DNA of 64,000 nucleotides from the NCBI RefSeq assembly GCF_001010355.1, contig NZ_JPLA01000013.1:64490-128489 (forward strand), read 5' to 3'. Both the position numbers and the translations under genes were made by a program. The notes below the pieces were generated by a model. It was not told where the DNA came from and did no database searches. It worked only from the letters and a program-made list of their open reading frames with translations. Positions within the stretch are counted from its first letter, which is position 1. Each line of letters begins with the position of its first letter. Below are positions 10,056 through 19,671 of this stretch, piece after piece. The stretch comes from Dyella japonica DSM 16301 (lineage in GTDB: Bacteria > Pseudomonadota > Gammaproteobacteria > Xanthomonadales > Rhodanobacteraceae).

Positions 10056-10994
10056 GTGAGTGAAGCCGTTCAACTAAGGACTGTTGCGCCCAGCCCTGCC
10101 ACTGATGTGGAGCCGTTGGATTCGTGGATGCCGCGGATCGTGCAGCGCACCGAGCAGGCGCTGGAGCGGTACCTGCCTGCGGCCGATATCGAGCCCGCGA
10201 CACTGCATGAGGCCATGCGTTACGCCACGCTGGGCGGCGGCAAGCGCTTGCGTGCGCTGTTGTGCCATGCCGCCGGCGAGCTGGTGGGCGCCGAGCTGGA
10301 CACGCTCGATGGCGCAGCGAGCGCGATCGAGATGATTCACGCGTATTCGCTGGTGCACGACGACCTGCCTGCGATGGACAACGACCTCCTGCGCCGCGGC
10401 CTGCCCACCGTGCATGTGCGCTACGGCGAGGCGATGGCGATTCTCGTCGGCGATGGTCTGCAGGCGCAGGCGTTTGCGGTGATTGGCGAGCTGCCGGCGA
10501 CGGCTGCCCAGAAGGTCGCTCTGCTGAAGGAGTTGGCGAGCGCGAGCAGTTCGCAGGGCATGGTCGGCGGGCAGGCGATCGATCTGGCCAGCGTGGGCCT
10601 GGTGCTGGCGCGCGAGCAGCTGGAGCGGATGCATCGACTCAAGACCGGCGCCGTGCTGCGCGCGTCGATCTTCATGGGCGCGCACGCCGGGCCATCGACG
10701 ATGTCGCCGGAGCTGCATGCCGCGCTGGACCAGTATCAGCGCGCGGTAGGGCTCGCCTTCCAGGTGGTCGACGACATACTCGATGTGACCACCGATGCGG
10801 CGACCTTGGGCAAGACACCCGGCAAGGACGCGCAGGACAACAAACCCACCTATGTATCGCTATTGGGCCTCGATGCCTCGCGGGCGCTGGCCGAGGAACT
10901 TGGCGAGCGTGCGCGCATCGCCTTGCTGCCGCTGGGTGAGCGTGCGGCGCACCTGCTGGGGCTGGCCGACGCGGTGGTGCATCGCATCCGTTGA
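10056..10994 (+). CDS. ispA: Farnesyl diphosphate synthase (geranyltranstransferase)
   Basis: A 312-residue all-helical trans-prenyltransferase that joins IPP to DMAPP and GPP to give C15 farnesyl diphosphate, the substrate of the squalene synthase in this locus. The first Asp-rich motif is DDLPAMD within HAYSLVHDDLPAMDND, the second is FQVVDDILD; GGGKRLRALL binds the diphosphate. The start is GTG at 10056, 20 bases after the dxr stop. The gene ends 15 bases before the convergent stop of the copD-like gene. Confidence 0.93.
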   Translation: MSEAVQLRTVAPSPATDVEPLDSWMPRIVQRTEQALERYLPAADIEPATLHEAMRYATLGGGKRLRALLCHAAGELVGAELDTLDGAASAIEMIHAYSLVHDDLPAMDNDLLRRGLPTVHVRYGEAMAILVGDGLQAQAFAVIGELPATAAQKVALLKELASASSSQGMVGGQAIDLASVGLVLAREQLERMHRLKTGAVLRASIFMGAHAGPSTMSPELHAALDQYQRAVGLAFQVVDDILDVTTDAATLGKTPGKDAQDNKPTYVSLLGLDASRALAEELGERARIALLPLGERAAHLLGLADAVVHRIR

Positions 10995-11009
10995 TGACGC
11001 GCGAGGTGA

Positions 11010-12665
11010 TCAGGCCTCGCGATACCACAGCAAGATCACGCCGATCAGGATGAAGCACGCAGGCCACACGTAGCCGGCGATGCGTCCGCCGCGTCCAGGC
11101 AGGCGTATTTCGAGCCAGCGTGCCCAGCCGGCGGTGACGCCGGCGAGCGCGAGCGGCGTGTGGGTCAATTCGATCAGCAGCTGGTCCTTCACGTTGGAAA
11201 TCTGATGGCTGTGGGTCAGCAGCATCGCGCCGCCCACCGCGACCAGCAGCGGAAAGACCAGGGCGGCGCGCTCGCTCTTCCAACGCCCCGTGCGCACTGC
11301 CCATTCGAACGCGCCGAACAGCAGGATCAACACCACGAAGAAGCGGTGCTGGGCCACTTCCACGTCGCGCCATGCGGCCCACCAGCCGGTCTGTCCCAGT
11401 GGCCACACTTCCGGATCGGAACGCACCAGCAGAAAGCCGGCCATGGCCAGGAACAGCAGCGGCCAATGTCGCGCCCAGCGCACGCCGGCGCTGGCGAGCA
11501 AGGCCAGCAAACCGATCAGGCACACGAAGATGCCTGCCCAGTGATGGTTGTATTCCGACCAGGCGATGTCCTGGGCATTGCGCGGCGGCAGGATGCCCGA
11601 GCCGGGCAGGGTCGCCGCTTCCGCCTCGTGGTTGTCGCGTTTTGCGTCGCGATCGAGCGTCGCCTGCAATTGCGAAATGGCCAGCGTGGCGTGATCGGGC
11701 GAGTCGAGCAGTGGCCACGCCGGTGCGTTGCGCTCGGCGATTTCATGCAGGCTCACGCGGTCGGTGGTCAGGTCCACGGCAGGCGGGACGGAAGTGAGCG
11801 ACGCCGCGGCAAAGAAGATCGTGAAGCCGATGCCGATCTCCACCTCGGCAAAGCGACGCAGCCGGATCACCGATGCATCCTGCCGCTTGCGCAAGCGCTC
11901 GGTAACCAGCAGATTGCCAAGCCCCAGACCGAGCAGGCCGACGAACATGGCGATCTTGGCGCCCACCATCACACCGTAAGCGGTGCCGTAAAAGCCCTGC
12001 ATGTCGCCCACGTAGTACACCCACATGGTGATGCCCGACACCAGGATGCAGGCCACGCCCAGCATGGCCATGCGCGAGAAGCCGGAGCCGACACGCCGCA
12101 GTCCCTCCGCGTCGGCCAACTGCTTCAGCACCAGCACGAAGCTGGGTATCGCGCCGATCCAGATGGCGGCACCGAATTGATGCAAGCCTTCCACCAGCAA
12201 CAGCAGTGCGTTGTTCTGCAGGCGCGCATAGGCATGGGTGGTCATGGTGGCGGCGCCCAGTTCGATCAGGCCAACCAGCATGAGCAGCCATCGCCCGTAG
12301 GGCTGCGCCAGGATGGATGGCCTGAGGCCCAGGGCGATGACCAGCGCGCACAGCATCTTGACGCTGGCGGCCACCGCGAACGACGCCTGCATGACGTTGC
12401 CGAAGGGGAGCTCGACCGTGGCCATCAGCACGGAAACCTGCAGCGTCGTCGTCGCCAGTTCACATAGCAGCAGCGCCCACGCGCTCCAGCGCGCCATGTG
12501 CGCGACACGCTGTTCGAGCTGCTCGCCTTGCGCGAGTTGCGCAGCCAGCGGATGCAGCAGGAAAACCAGGAACAGCAGGCCGCCCAGCATCATGGACTGG
12601 GCGACGATCACCAGGCCATGCAGGATGATGCTCAGGTAGCCGAAGATATCGACAAGGAGAGCCAC
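11010..12665 (-). CDS. CopD-domain multi-pass membrane protein (copper resistance D-like)
   Basis: A 551-residue protein with many hydrophobic segments through its length. A CopD-type core occupies roughly residues 160-290 (EGLHQFGAAIWIGAIPSFVL, His-containing helices), followed by a soluble loop (about 295-345) and further membrane helices. CopD proteins work with CopC in copper uptake or handling at the inner membrane. The GTG at 12665 is preceded by the copC stop 36 bases upstream. The pair closes the squalene synthase-shc-hpnG-hpnN operon. The fused C-terminal half has no clear family by eye. Confidence 0.8.
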   Translation of the reverse strand: MALLVDIFGYLSIILHGLVIVAQSMMLGGLLFLVFLLHPLAAQLAQGEQLEQRVAHMARWSAWALLLCELATTTLQVSVLMATVELPFGNVMQASFAVAASVKMLCALVIALGLRPSILAQPYGRWLLMLVGLIELGAATMTTHAYARLQNNALLLLVEGLHQFGAAIWIGAIPSFVLVLKQLADAEGLRRVGSGFSRMAMLGVACILVSGITMWVYYVGDMQGFYGTAYGVMVGAKIAMFVGLLGLGLGNLLVTERLRKRQDASVIRLRRFAEVEIGIGFTIFFAAASLTSVPPAVDLTTDRVSLHEIAERNAPAWPLLDSPDHATLAISQLQATLDRDAKRDNHEAEAATLPGSGILPPRNAQDIAWSEYNHHWAGIFVCLIGLLALLASAGVRWARHWPLLFLAMAGFLLVRSDPEVWPLGQTGWWAAWRDVEVAQHRFFVVLILLFGAFEWAVRTGRWKSERAALVFPLLVAVGGAMLLTHSHQISNVKDQLLIELTHTPLALAGVTAGWARWLEIRLPGRGGRIAGYVWPACFILIGVILLWYREA

Positions 12666-12701
12666 GGAAATGCCGTTGGTCAGCGTTGAACGGGAATGTC
12701 C

Positions 12702-13064
12702 TCAGGGTGTTGCCGTCACGGAAAACGGCAGTTCGCCGCGCGTGATATGTCCATCCAGCGCCAGTGCCTGCCAGCGCACGACATACGCACCGGCTTTCAC
12801 CTCAGCCACGGCGTCCAGTTCATTGGGCTTGCTGTCGTTGGCCGCGATGGCGAGCGGCGTTTCACTTTTGTCCGGGCCGATCAGCACCAGGCGCGAGCGC
12901 GTCTGATCGATCTTGCTGTTGTAGCTCAAGCTCAGCGCCAGGTGGCCGACGGGCACGTGGCCGTGCGCCTTGGGCGTGCTGTCGACCAGGATGGCATGGG
13001 CGTGTGCGTTGATGCTCAACAGCAGGGCAAGTCCAGCAATGAGAATGCGACGGCTAGGCAACAT
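12702..13064 (-). CDS. copC: CopC-domain periplasmic copper-binding protein
   Basis: A 120-residue secreted protein. A signal peptide (residues 1-23) ends in NAHA; the mature protein would begin with His-Ala-Ile-Leu, matching the N-terminal histidine that ligates Cu(II) in CopC proteins. The remaining single beta-sandwich domain has the family features STPKAHGHVP, SYNSKIDQTRSRLVLIG and YVVRWQALALDGHITRGELPF. It starts 28 bases after the hpnN stop, so it is probably co-transcribed with the hopanoid genes and with the copD-like gene behind it. Confidence 0.88.
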   Translation of the reverse strand: MLPSRRILIAGLALLLSINAHAHAILVDSTPKAHGHVPVGHLALSLSYNSKIDQTRSRLVLIGPDKSETPLAIAANDSKPNELDAVAEVKAGAYVVRWQALALDGHITRGELPFSVTATP

Positions 13065-13092
13065 GCATCGACTCCGGCGATGAAGACTCAGG

Positions 13093-15705
13093 TCATGATT
13101 GGCTGAAGGGCTGCTTGCACTGCCCCACGGAGTAGAGCATCGCGGGCAGGAAGGCGAAGGTGGACAGCAGCACGGCGAGCAGGCTCAGCAGCAGCACCGT
13201 GCCCATGCTGGCCGTGCCCGGATGGCGCGCGATGGCGAGGCTGCCGAAGGCTGTGCCTGTGGTGAGCGCAGAGAACAGGATGGCGCGCGCGGTGGGCGAG
13301 CCCAGGAACAGCTGCATGCCCTGGCGCCAGTTCATCACGAAGTACACGTTGAACGAGACGCCCACGCCCAGCAGCAAGGGCAGGGCAATGATGTTGGCGA
13401 AGTTGATGGAGATGCCGCACAGACGCGCCAGCAACGCGGTGAGCAGGGCCGACATCAGCAGGGTGGCGAGCACCATGCCGGCGTCACGCACGCGATGCAG
13501 CACCAGGATCAGCACGATGGCGATGGCCAGGGTGGCGTAGATCGCAGCTTCGCGGAAGGCGATCAGGATGGTGTCGGCCGCCTTGATCGTATCCACCGCG
13601 GAGCCTGCCGCATCCGGCGCGATCTGCTGCACTGCCTGCACGAAACGACGCAGGCCCATGGTGCTCTGCGCCTTCACCGTGGGCGTCACCTGCACGCGCA
13701 CGCGTCCATCGGGAGCGAACCAGTCGCGCTTGAGTTCATCCGGCAGGCTCTGCATGGTGATGGGCGTGGCCGACAGCGAGTCGGCCAGCTGGTTGAGCGT
13801 GTACGGCAGGAATTGAGTCAGCGCCTGATTGGCCGTGGCCATCTGCTGGTCGGTGCCATGGGCCAGGCCGGCCAGGGCCTGGCCGATGCGTCGCAACGGC
13901 GAATTCGCCGCCAATTTGTCGGCCACGCTGGCGATGCCTTCGCTGGTGTCCTTGGCCGCCTGGCGCATCTCGTCATAACTGGGCGGCGCGGTTTTTTCGC
14001 CGGGATTGAGCACGGCGTACATCAGGTCGGAGGCCTGCTGCAGTTGATCGAGCTTGTCCTGCTGTCCCGTGGGCACGAAGTCCACGCCGGACACCACTTG
14101 CGCCACTTCCGGCAGCTTGCCCAGCCGTTCGCTCAGCGCCTTGGCGGTGGCCAGGTCCTTGACCAGGATGTCCATGGTGAACGGGTTGGTGTTGGGATCT
14201 TCCATCAAGGAAGTGAGCGTGCGCATGGCCTCGCTGCGGGCATTTTTCGTGTGCAGCGGGTTGGCGTCGAACGGGATGGTGATCGCGCACCAGACGCCGA
14301 TCGCGCCGAGCACGCCGAATGTCACGAGCACCGCTTTGCGGTTGCGCTGCAGCCAGCCATCGGCAGCGACGCCGCCGGGCAGCGCCACTTCCGCATGCGG
14401 CGAGCCCTTGGACAACAGCCTCAGCAGCGCGGGTAGTACGGTGAGCGTGCACAGCAGGGCCAGCAGCATGCCCACGCCGGCGATGATGCCGAGCTCGGCG
14501 ACGCCGGTGAAATCGGTGGGCGCAAACGCCAGAAAACCGCAGGCCGTGGCGAGCGCCGCAAGGCCCACCTGGCTGACCACGCGATGGGCGGTTTCATGCA
14601 GCGAATCGTCGAAGGTTCGATCGCTGTACTGGCGCGCGTGCAGGCGCACGCCGAACTGGATGCCGAAATCCACGGCCAGGCCGACAAACAGCACCGCGAA
14701 TGCCACCGACACCAGGTTGAGGCGACCCACGGCGAACGCGGCAAATCCCAGTGTATAGATCAGGCCGACGATCAAGGTGATGATGACCGGCACGATCAAT
14801 CGCCAGGTGCCCAGCGCCAGCACCAGCCAGAACACCAGCAACAGGCTGCTGCCGATGGCGATGGGGCCGGCGCGATCGGTCAGTGAGGCAAATTCTTCGT
14901 CGGCCAGCGGCACCGAGCCGGTGTAGTTGATGTGCACGCGACCGGATTTCACTTCGGGCAATTCGTCGGCCAGGCGCAGCATCGCCTGCGTCGCGGCGCT
15001 GCCCGGTTCCAGAGCGGTGTGATCGAGCACGGGATGGATCAGGATGAACTCCTGTCCGCCGCTGCTGCTCACTAGGTCAGGCGTCAGCAGCGCCTGCCAG
15101 GAGAGCGGCGCGTTCTTGCCGGCCAGCGCGTCCTCCATGGTTTGCGCCACGTTGCCGAGCGCAGCGTCATACGAGGACAGATCGTTGGCCAGGCCGCGAC
15201 GCACGCCTTCCACCATCAGGTCGATGCCGTTGAACAGGCCGCGCGCCGAGGTGTCCTTGGCCAAGGGGCCGAGCAGCGGCTGGGCCTGCAGCATGCTGTC
15301 CAGCGTGCTTTCCAGTTCGTCCTGTGGCAGCAGCAGGAGTCCTTCGCGATTGAAGAACGGGCTGATGCCCGGCGTCGAGGACGAGTGGAAGTGCTGCTTG
15401 TCGGCCTGCAGCTTGACGTTGAGAGCCTGCGCGACGATGCGTGCTTCTTCCGGCGTGGGTGCACGCACCACGGCGGTGAGGGTGTCGCTGAATTGCGGAA
15501 ACTGGCGTGCGAAGGCGCGGCTCTGCTGGCGCCACGCCAGCTTTTCCGAAAACAGATGGTCTGCATCGGTGTCGATGCTCAGGTAGCGGGATGCGCCCCA
15601 CAGGCTCAGCACCGCCAGCAGCACTGCCAACAGCAACACGATGAGATGGTATCGACCGCTGCGGTCGACCATCCATACCAGGCCTTTGTGGATCGCTCTG
15701 AACAC
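13093..15705 (-). CDS. hpnN: Hopanoid transporter HpnN (RND/MMPL family)
   Basis: An 870-residue RND-superfamily protein with the expected layout: an N-terminal membrane helix, a large periplasmic domain (about 35-270), five helices, a second periplasmic domain and a final bundle of helices. In Rhodopseudomonas the homologue moves hopanoids from the inner to the outer membrane. The start is GTG at 15705 with GGAGG ten bases upstream. It lies 77 bases after hpnG in the squalene-hopene operon, which supports HpnN over other MMPL proteins. Length fits the family. Confidence 0.9.
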   Translation of the reverse strand: MFRAIHKGLVWMVDRSGRYHLIVLLLAVLLAVLSLWGASRYLSIDTDADHLFSEKLAWRQQSRAFARQFPQFSDTLTAVVRAPTPEEARIVAQALNVKLQADKQHFHSSSTPGISPFFNREGLLLLPQDELESTLDSMLQAQPLLGPLAKDTSARGLFNGIDLMVEGVRRGLANDLSSYDAALGNVAQTMEDALAGKNAPLSWQALLTPDLVSSSGGQEFILIHPVLDHTALEPGSAATQAMLRLADELPEVKSGRVHINYTGSVPLADEEFASLTDRAGPIAIGSSLLLVFWLVLALGTWRLIVPVIITLIVGLIYTLGFAAFAVGRLNLVSVAFAVLFVGLAVDFGIQFGVRLHARQYSDRTFDDSLHETAHRVVSQVGLAALATACGFLAFAPTDFTGVAELGIIAGVGMLLALLCTLTVLPALLRLLSKGSPHAEVALPGGVAADGWLQRNRKAVLVTFGVLGAIGVWCAITIPFDANPLHTKNARSEAMRTLTSLMEDPNTNPFTMDILVKDLATAKALSERLGKLPEVAQVVSGVDFVPTGQQDKLDQLQQASDLMYAVLNPGEKTAPPSYDEMRQAAKDTSEGIASVADKLAANSPLRRIGQALAGLAHGTDQQMATANQALTQFLPYTLNQLADSLSATPITMQSLPDELKRDWFAPDGRVRVQVTPTVKAQSTMGLRRFVQAVQQIAPDAAGSAVDTIKAADTILIAFREAAIYATLAIAIVLILVLHRVRDAGMVLATLLMSALLTALLARLCGISINFANIIALPLLLGVGVSFNVYFVMNWRQGMQLFLGSPTARAILFSALTTGTAFGSLAIARHPGTASMGTVLLLSLLAVLLSTFAFLPAMLYSVGQCKQPFSQS

Positions 15706-15782
15706 GCCGTCGGACCTCCAGGCTTTGATGCCGCCGGCCGCACGTCGAGGCCAGGCCTGACATCCGAATACAAGTTTCCAGA

Positions 15783-16517
15783 TTAGCAGGGCTGGGGCAC
15801 GTTACGTCCCAGTTCGAGGCCGGCCGCATCGGCTGCCAGGCGCAGGCTGCGGGTGGCCTTGCCCATGCGCGCGACCAGCCCGGGCAGTTCGGCAAGCAGG
15901 TGCGGGTGGCGCAGCAGGATGACGAGCAGGCGTGCCAGGCGCGGTCGTCCCCAGGCGTCGATGCCCGCCTGCAGTTCGAGCGGCAGGTTGTCGTCACGCT
16001 CATCGACGATGGCGCGCAACACCACGAAGGGTATGCGGTACTCGCCGGCCACCGCGGCAATCGCGGCGCTTTCCATGTCGACGGCCAGGGCCTGGTGGCG
16101 TTCGCGCATCGCGCCTTTTTCCGCAACGCTCAGCAAGGGCATGGGCAGACTCAACAGCGTGCCTTCGTCCGCGCGCGGCAACTGCGTGGTGGCGAGCCGA
16201 CGGATGATCGATGCGCGCCACACGGGATCGGGCTGATAGTCATGGCTGCGCTCGTCGAGCACGCAGGACGGACAGATCAGCGTGCCGCTGCGCAGGCCAG
16301 GGGCAAGTCCACCAGCCACGCCGAACGACACCAGGGCGGTCGCGCCCGACTCGATCAAGCCCAGCGCCGCCTGCCGCGCGGCTTCCTGGCCCATGCCGGA
16401 GAGCCACAAGGCGCCGCCATGCTCGAGCGCCAGCGCGGTGCGCACGCGCAGCCGCCGACGCGTCAGCGTGCGCGCCTCCGAAGCAAGCGCTGTCACGATA
16501 CCCACCGAACCCGGCAT
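15783..16517 (-). CDS. hpnG: Hopanoid-associated nucleoside phosphorylase HpnG
   Basis: A 244-residue member of the purine nucleoside phosphorylase/MTA-SAH nucleosidase fold. HpnG removes adenine from adenosylhopane to give phosphoribosyl- or ribosylhopane, the precursor of bacteriohopanetetrol. Visible are GIVTALASEAR at the N-terminus, VSFGVAGGLAP, and the catalytic-region AVDMESAAIAAVA. The ATG at 16517 overlaps the shc stop codon as TGATG; a GTG just before it is an alternative. The overlap implies translational coupling with the cyclase gene. Confidence 0.9.
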   Translation of the reverse strand: MPGSVGIVTALASEARTLTRRRLRVRTALALEHGGALWLSGMGQEAARQAALGLIESGATALVSFGVAGGLAPGLRSGTLICPSCVLDERSHDYQPDPVWRASIIRRLATTQLPRADEGTLLSLPMPLLSVAEKGAMRERHQALAVDMESAAIAAVAGEYRIPFVVLRAIVDERDDNLPLELQAGIDAWGRPRLARLLVILLRHPHLLAELPGLVARMGKATRSLRLAADAAGLELGRNVPQPC

Positions 16518-18535
16518 CACTGCGTCGGTGGGGAGTTCGCAAGCAGCTGGCGATAACGGCTGAGTGCCCATAGCGGAAAATACGCGGTGTACCCGTGGTA
16601 TTTGAGGAAGAAGACGCGTGGAAATCCCGGTGCATTGAAACTCGGGTGATACCAGAGATCGGCCTCGGGTTCGCCCGTTGCCTGTTGATGGTCCAGCAGC
16701 CAGCGTATGCCGCGATGCACGGCCTCGGACGCCTGTTCGCCAGCGGCCAACAGCCCGAGCACAGCCCAGGCCGTGCTGTGTGCCGTACTCACGCCACCGT
16801 TGCTGCCGCGCAGTGCGGGGTCGAAGTAGCTGTCGTTGGTTTCGCCCCAGCCGCCGTCGGCATGCTGCCTGGACAGCAGCCAGTCGACCGATTGCCGTAT
16901 CCAGGGCTGCTGCATGTCCTGGCCTGCCAGCGCGAGCCCGGCCAGCACCGACCAGGTGCCGTAGATGTAATTGGTGCCCCAGCGGCCCCAATAGGAGCCA
17001 TCGGGCAGACGCGCAGCACGCAGATAGGTGATGCAGCGTTCGATGGCGGCCTTGTCCTGCGGGCGCTTGAGGATGCCGAGGAGGGCCAGCACGCGGCCCG
17101 ACACATCTTCGGTGGGCGGATCGAGCATGGCGCCATGATCGGCGAAGGGAATCTCGTTGATGTGATAGTGGGTGTTGTTGCGGTCGAACGAGGCAAAGCC
17201 GCCGTTGTCCGATTGCATGCCGACCAGCCAGTCCGCCGCGCGCTCGATGCGCTCGCGGTACTTGCCTTCATCTGGCGTGCCACGAACCGCTACGTGCAGC
17301 AGCGCGGCGATCACGGCCGTGTCGTCGAGGTCAGGGAAGTACGCATTGGCGTATTGGAACGCCCAGCCGCCGGGCGCCAGATCCGGCGCCTGCACAGCCC
17401 AGTCGCCCTTGAGTTGCAGCTCCTGCAGCGGCGTCAGCCATTCCATCGCGCGGGTGACGGCGTCCTGCGTGGCCTCATCGGGCGAGGCGCGCAGCAAGGC
17501 CATGGCTGACCAGCCGGTGTCCCACACCGGCGACACGCAAGGCTGGCAATACGCGGTGCCGTCGTCGCGATGCACGATCAGCTTCTGCAGCGAACGAAGG
17601 CAAGTCGCGCGAGCAGGATGGTCTTTTGCATAGCCGAGCAGATCCATCGCTTCGAGCGCATTGACCATCGGCGGAAAGATGGCGCCAAGGCCATCTTCGC
17701 CATTGAGCCGGGCCAGAAACCATTGCTCGGCCCGCTGCACGGCGCGATGGCGCAGACGCTTGGGCATCAGCGGATCGCAGGCGCGCCCCAGCTTGTCCAG
17801 CACCAGAAACAGCTTGCTGATGAAGCCTCCGCCGGTGGCGAAGTAGTCACGCTCCTGCTCCGGTGGCGTCACGAAGAGTTCCGCGATGCCGACCTGGCGT
17901 GGATTCTTGGCCTTCGCCTTCATCGTGCAAAGGATGAACAGCGGCACCATGGTGCTGCGCGCCCAGTACGACACCTTGTCCAGATGGAACGGCGCCCAGC
18001 GGGGAAACAGCATGATCTCCACCGGCACGTACGGCGCGGCGCGCCACGGCACCTGCTCGAACATGGCGAGCAGGATGCGCGTGAACACATTGCTCTTCGC
18101 CGCACCGCCCTTGGCGAGGATCGCCTCACGCGCGCGGCGCATATGCGGCGCGTCCGGCGCATCGCCCGCCGCCTTCAACGCGTAATACGATTTCACCGTA
18201 CACGACAGGTCGAGTGCGCCGTCGTGGTACAGCGGCCAGCCGCCGTGCGTATCCAGGCGTTGCTTGAGGCGGATGTAGCGCGCCAGTTTCTCCTGCAGCA
18301 CCTCATCGATCTCGTCGATGAAATGCATCATCAGGATGTACTCGGACGAAATCGTGCAGTCCGTTTCAAATTCGAAACACCAGTGGCCGTCGGCACGCTG
18401 GCGCGCCATCAGGGCCTGCCGCGCGCGATCGATGGCCAGGTCGAGGCGATCGGCGTCGACAAAAGCGGGGGCGTGGGGCGTTGGGCGCGTGGTGGGCGGG
18501 GCGGGATCGGCGACGGTGGCTGGTGAATCCGTCAT
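16517..18535 (-). CDS. shc: Squalene-hopene cyclase
   Basis: A 672-residue membrane-bound triterpene cyclase that folds squalene into hopene/hopanol. The acid motif DxDD is DLDD at residues 402-405. Several QW-type repeats are visible, for example QRADGHWCFEFETD near 46, QSDNGGFASFD and QHADGGWGET in the C-terminal half. It overlaps the upstream squalene synthase by four bases (ATGA) and the downstream hpnG by one base, so the three are translated as a coupled unit. Length is normal for bacterial cyclases (hpnF). Confidence 0.97.
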   Translation of the reverse strand: MTDSPATVADPAPPTTRPTPHAPAFVDADRLDLAIDRARQALMARQRADGHWCFEFETDCTISSEYILMMHFIDEIDEVLQEKLARYIRLKQRLDTHGGWPLYHDGALDLSCTVKSYYALKAAGDAPDAPHMRRAREAILAKGGAAKSNVFTRILLAMFEQVPWRAAPYVPVEIMLFPRWAPFHLDKVSYWARSTMVPLFILCTMKAKAKNPRQVGIAELFVTPPEQERDYFATGGGFISKLFLVLDKLGRACDPLMPKRLRHRAVQRAEQWFLARLNGEDGLGAIFPPMVNALEAMDLLGYAKDHPARATCLRSLQKLIVHRDDGTAYCQPCVSPVWDTGWSAMALLRASPDEATQDAVTRAMEWLTPLQELQLKGDWAVQAPDLAPGGWAFQYANAYFPDLDDTAVIAALLHVAVRGTPDEGKYRERIERAADWLVGMQSDNGGFASFDRNNTHYHINEIPFADHGAMLDPPTEDVSGRVLALLGILKRPQDKAAIERCITYLRAARLPDGSYWGRWGTNYIYGTWSVLAGLALAGQDMQQPWIRQSVDWLLSRQHADGGWGETNDSYFDPALRGSNGGVSTAHSTAWAVLGLLAAGEQASEAVHRGIRWLLDHQQATGEPEADLWYHPSFNAPGFPRVFFLKYHGYTAYFPLWALSRYRQLLANSPPTQ

Positions 18536-19671
18536 AGCGATCGCGCGTTTTTATAGTGCGATGTGCGCCGCCACGGCCACGCGGCGTGGTTGGCCTGCGG
18601 CACTTCCCATTCGGCTGCCAGGGGCGTGAGCGGCAGCTTGCGTGCCGCCGCGCCGAACAGAAAGCGCACGGCCGGATCGTACTTGTCGCTCAGTCGCGTC
18701 AGGCCGATGGTTTGCGCGACGGCGGCACGCGAGACCTTCACCTGGGTGCCGGAAGAAAAGTCCAGCCGGTCCTGCAGATTGCGCAGCGTGAGCACGGCCA
18801 GGCCGATGCTCCACAGGCAGAAGCGACGGAAGCCGGCGTGGCGCGCCGGCACGATCAGCGTGTATTCCACGGCGCGGCACAGATGCGCGTGCGCAATGCC
18901 GATCAGCTCGATCATCGCATCGGCATAGTGCGCATCCTGCTGGCCGGCGGCGAGGTCCTGCAACTCCACGCCGTGGCGTGCAAAGACATCGTGCGGCAAC
19001 CAGCACACGCCGTGGCTGCGGTCTTCCCACTGGTCCTTGAGGATATTGGTCATCTGCAGGCCCTGGCCAAACGAAATGGCCAGGCGCATCAGGGTGCGCG
19101 TCTGCGGCACCAGTTCCGGTTCGAAATCGATCAGCAGCTTGGTCAGCATTTCGCCCACCACGCCGGCGACGTGATAGCAGTAACGATCCATGTCGCGCTG
19201 CGAGTCCAGACCCTGCAGGCCCACCACGCGCTGGAAATCATGCATGCCTTGCGACATCACGCGCAGGCATTCGACGATCGCCTCGTGCTGGATCGGGTTG
19301 AACGTCTCGGTGATCTCCAGCACCAGCGGCAGGCGGAACATCAGGTCGCGTTCGCTTTCCGAGGTGGCGTCGGAAAGTCGCGGTGCGATATGCGCGGCGA
19401 ATTCGCGTGCGTCGATGCGGCCGGTCACGGCGTCGACGAAGGCTTTTTCGTAGCGACCTTTTTCTTCCGCGCTGAACGCGGGTTCGTCCTCGATGGTGTC
19501 GGCGATGCGGCAGAGCAGGTACGCATTGGCGACGACATCGCGCAATGCCGGCGGCAATTGCGGGATCGTCAGGGCAAAGGTTCGCGACACCTTGGGAAGA
19601 ATGGCTTCCTGGTAAGCGCCGGCGTTGCTGGGGGCGATCGCAGCGGCGTGTTTCGCTTCGAACATGGGCAT
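18532..19671 (-). CDS. sqs: Squalene synthase (single-enzyme farnesyl-diphosphate farnesyltransferase type)
   Basis: A 379-residue squalene/phytoene synthase family protein. Asp-rich motifs are DTIED (58-62) and DQWED (213-217), and RYCYHVAGVVGEMLT is the family signature. The locus has no hpnC, hpnD or hpnE, the three-gene route to squalene. With the longer length and the YCYHVAG signature, it most likely makes squalene alone from two farnesyl diphosphates and NADPH, as reported for Methylococcus capsulatus. A hydroxysqualene or presqualene-diphosphate product remains possible. Two start codons (19671 and 19665) are in frame; GAGG precedes the first. It is the first gene of the operon. Confidence 0.87.
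   Translation of the reverse strand: MPMFEAKHAAAIAPSNAGAYQEAILPKVSRTFALTIPQLPPALRDVVANAYLLCRIADTIEDEPAFSAEEKGRYEKAFVDAVTGRIDAREFAAHIAPRLSDATSESERDLMFRLPLVLEITETFNPIQHEAIVECLRVMSQGMHDFQRVVGLQGLDSQRDMDRYCYHVAGVVGEMLTKLLIDFEPELVPQTRTLMRLAISFGQGLQMTNILKDQWEDRSHGVCWLPHDVFARHGVELQDLAAGQQDAHYADAMIELIGIAHAHLCRAVEYTLIVPARHAGFRRFCLWSIGLAVLTLRNLQDRLDFSSGTQVKVSRAAVAQTIGLTRLSDKYDPAVRFLFGAAARKLPLTPLAAEWEVPQANHAAWPWRRTSHYKNARSL

Noticed and set aside
13099..14436. A 445-codon open frame on the plus strand
   Set aside because: Antisense to hpnN; low-complexity His/Gly/Gln-rich translation.
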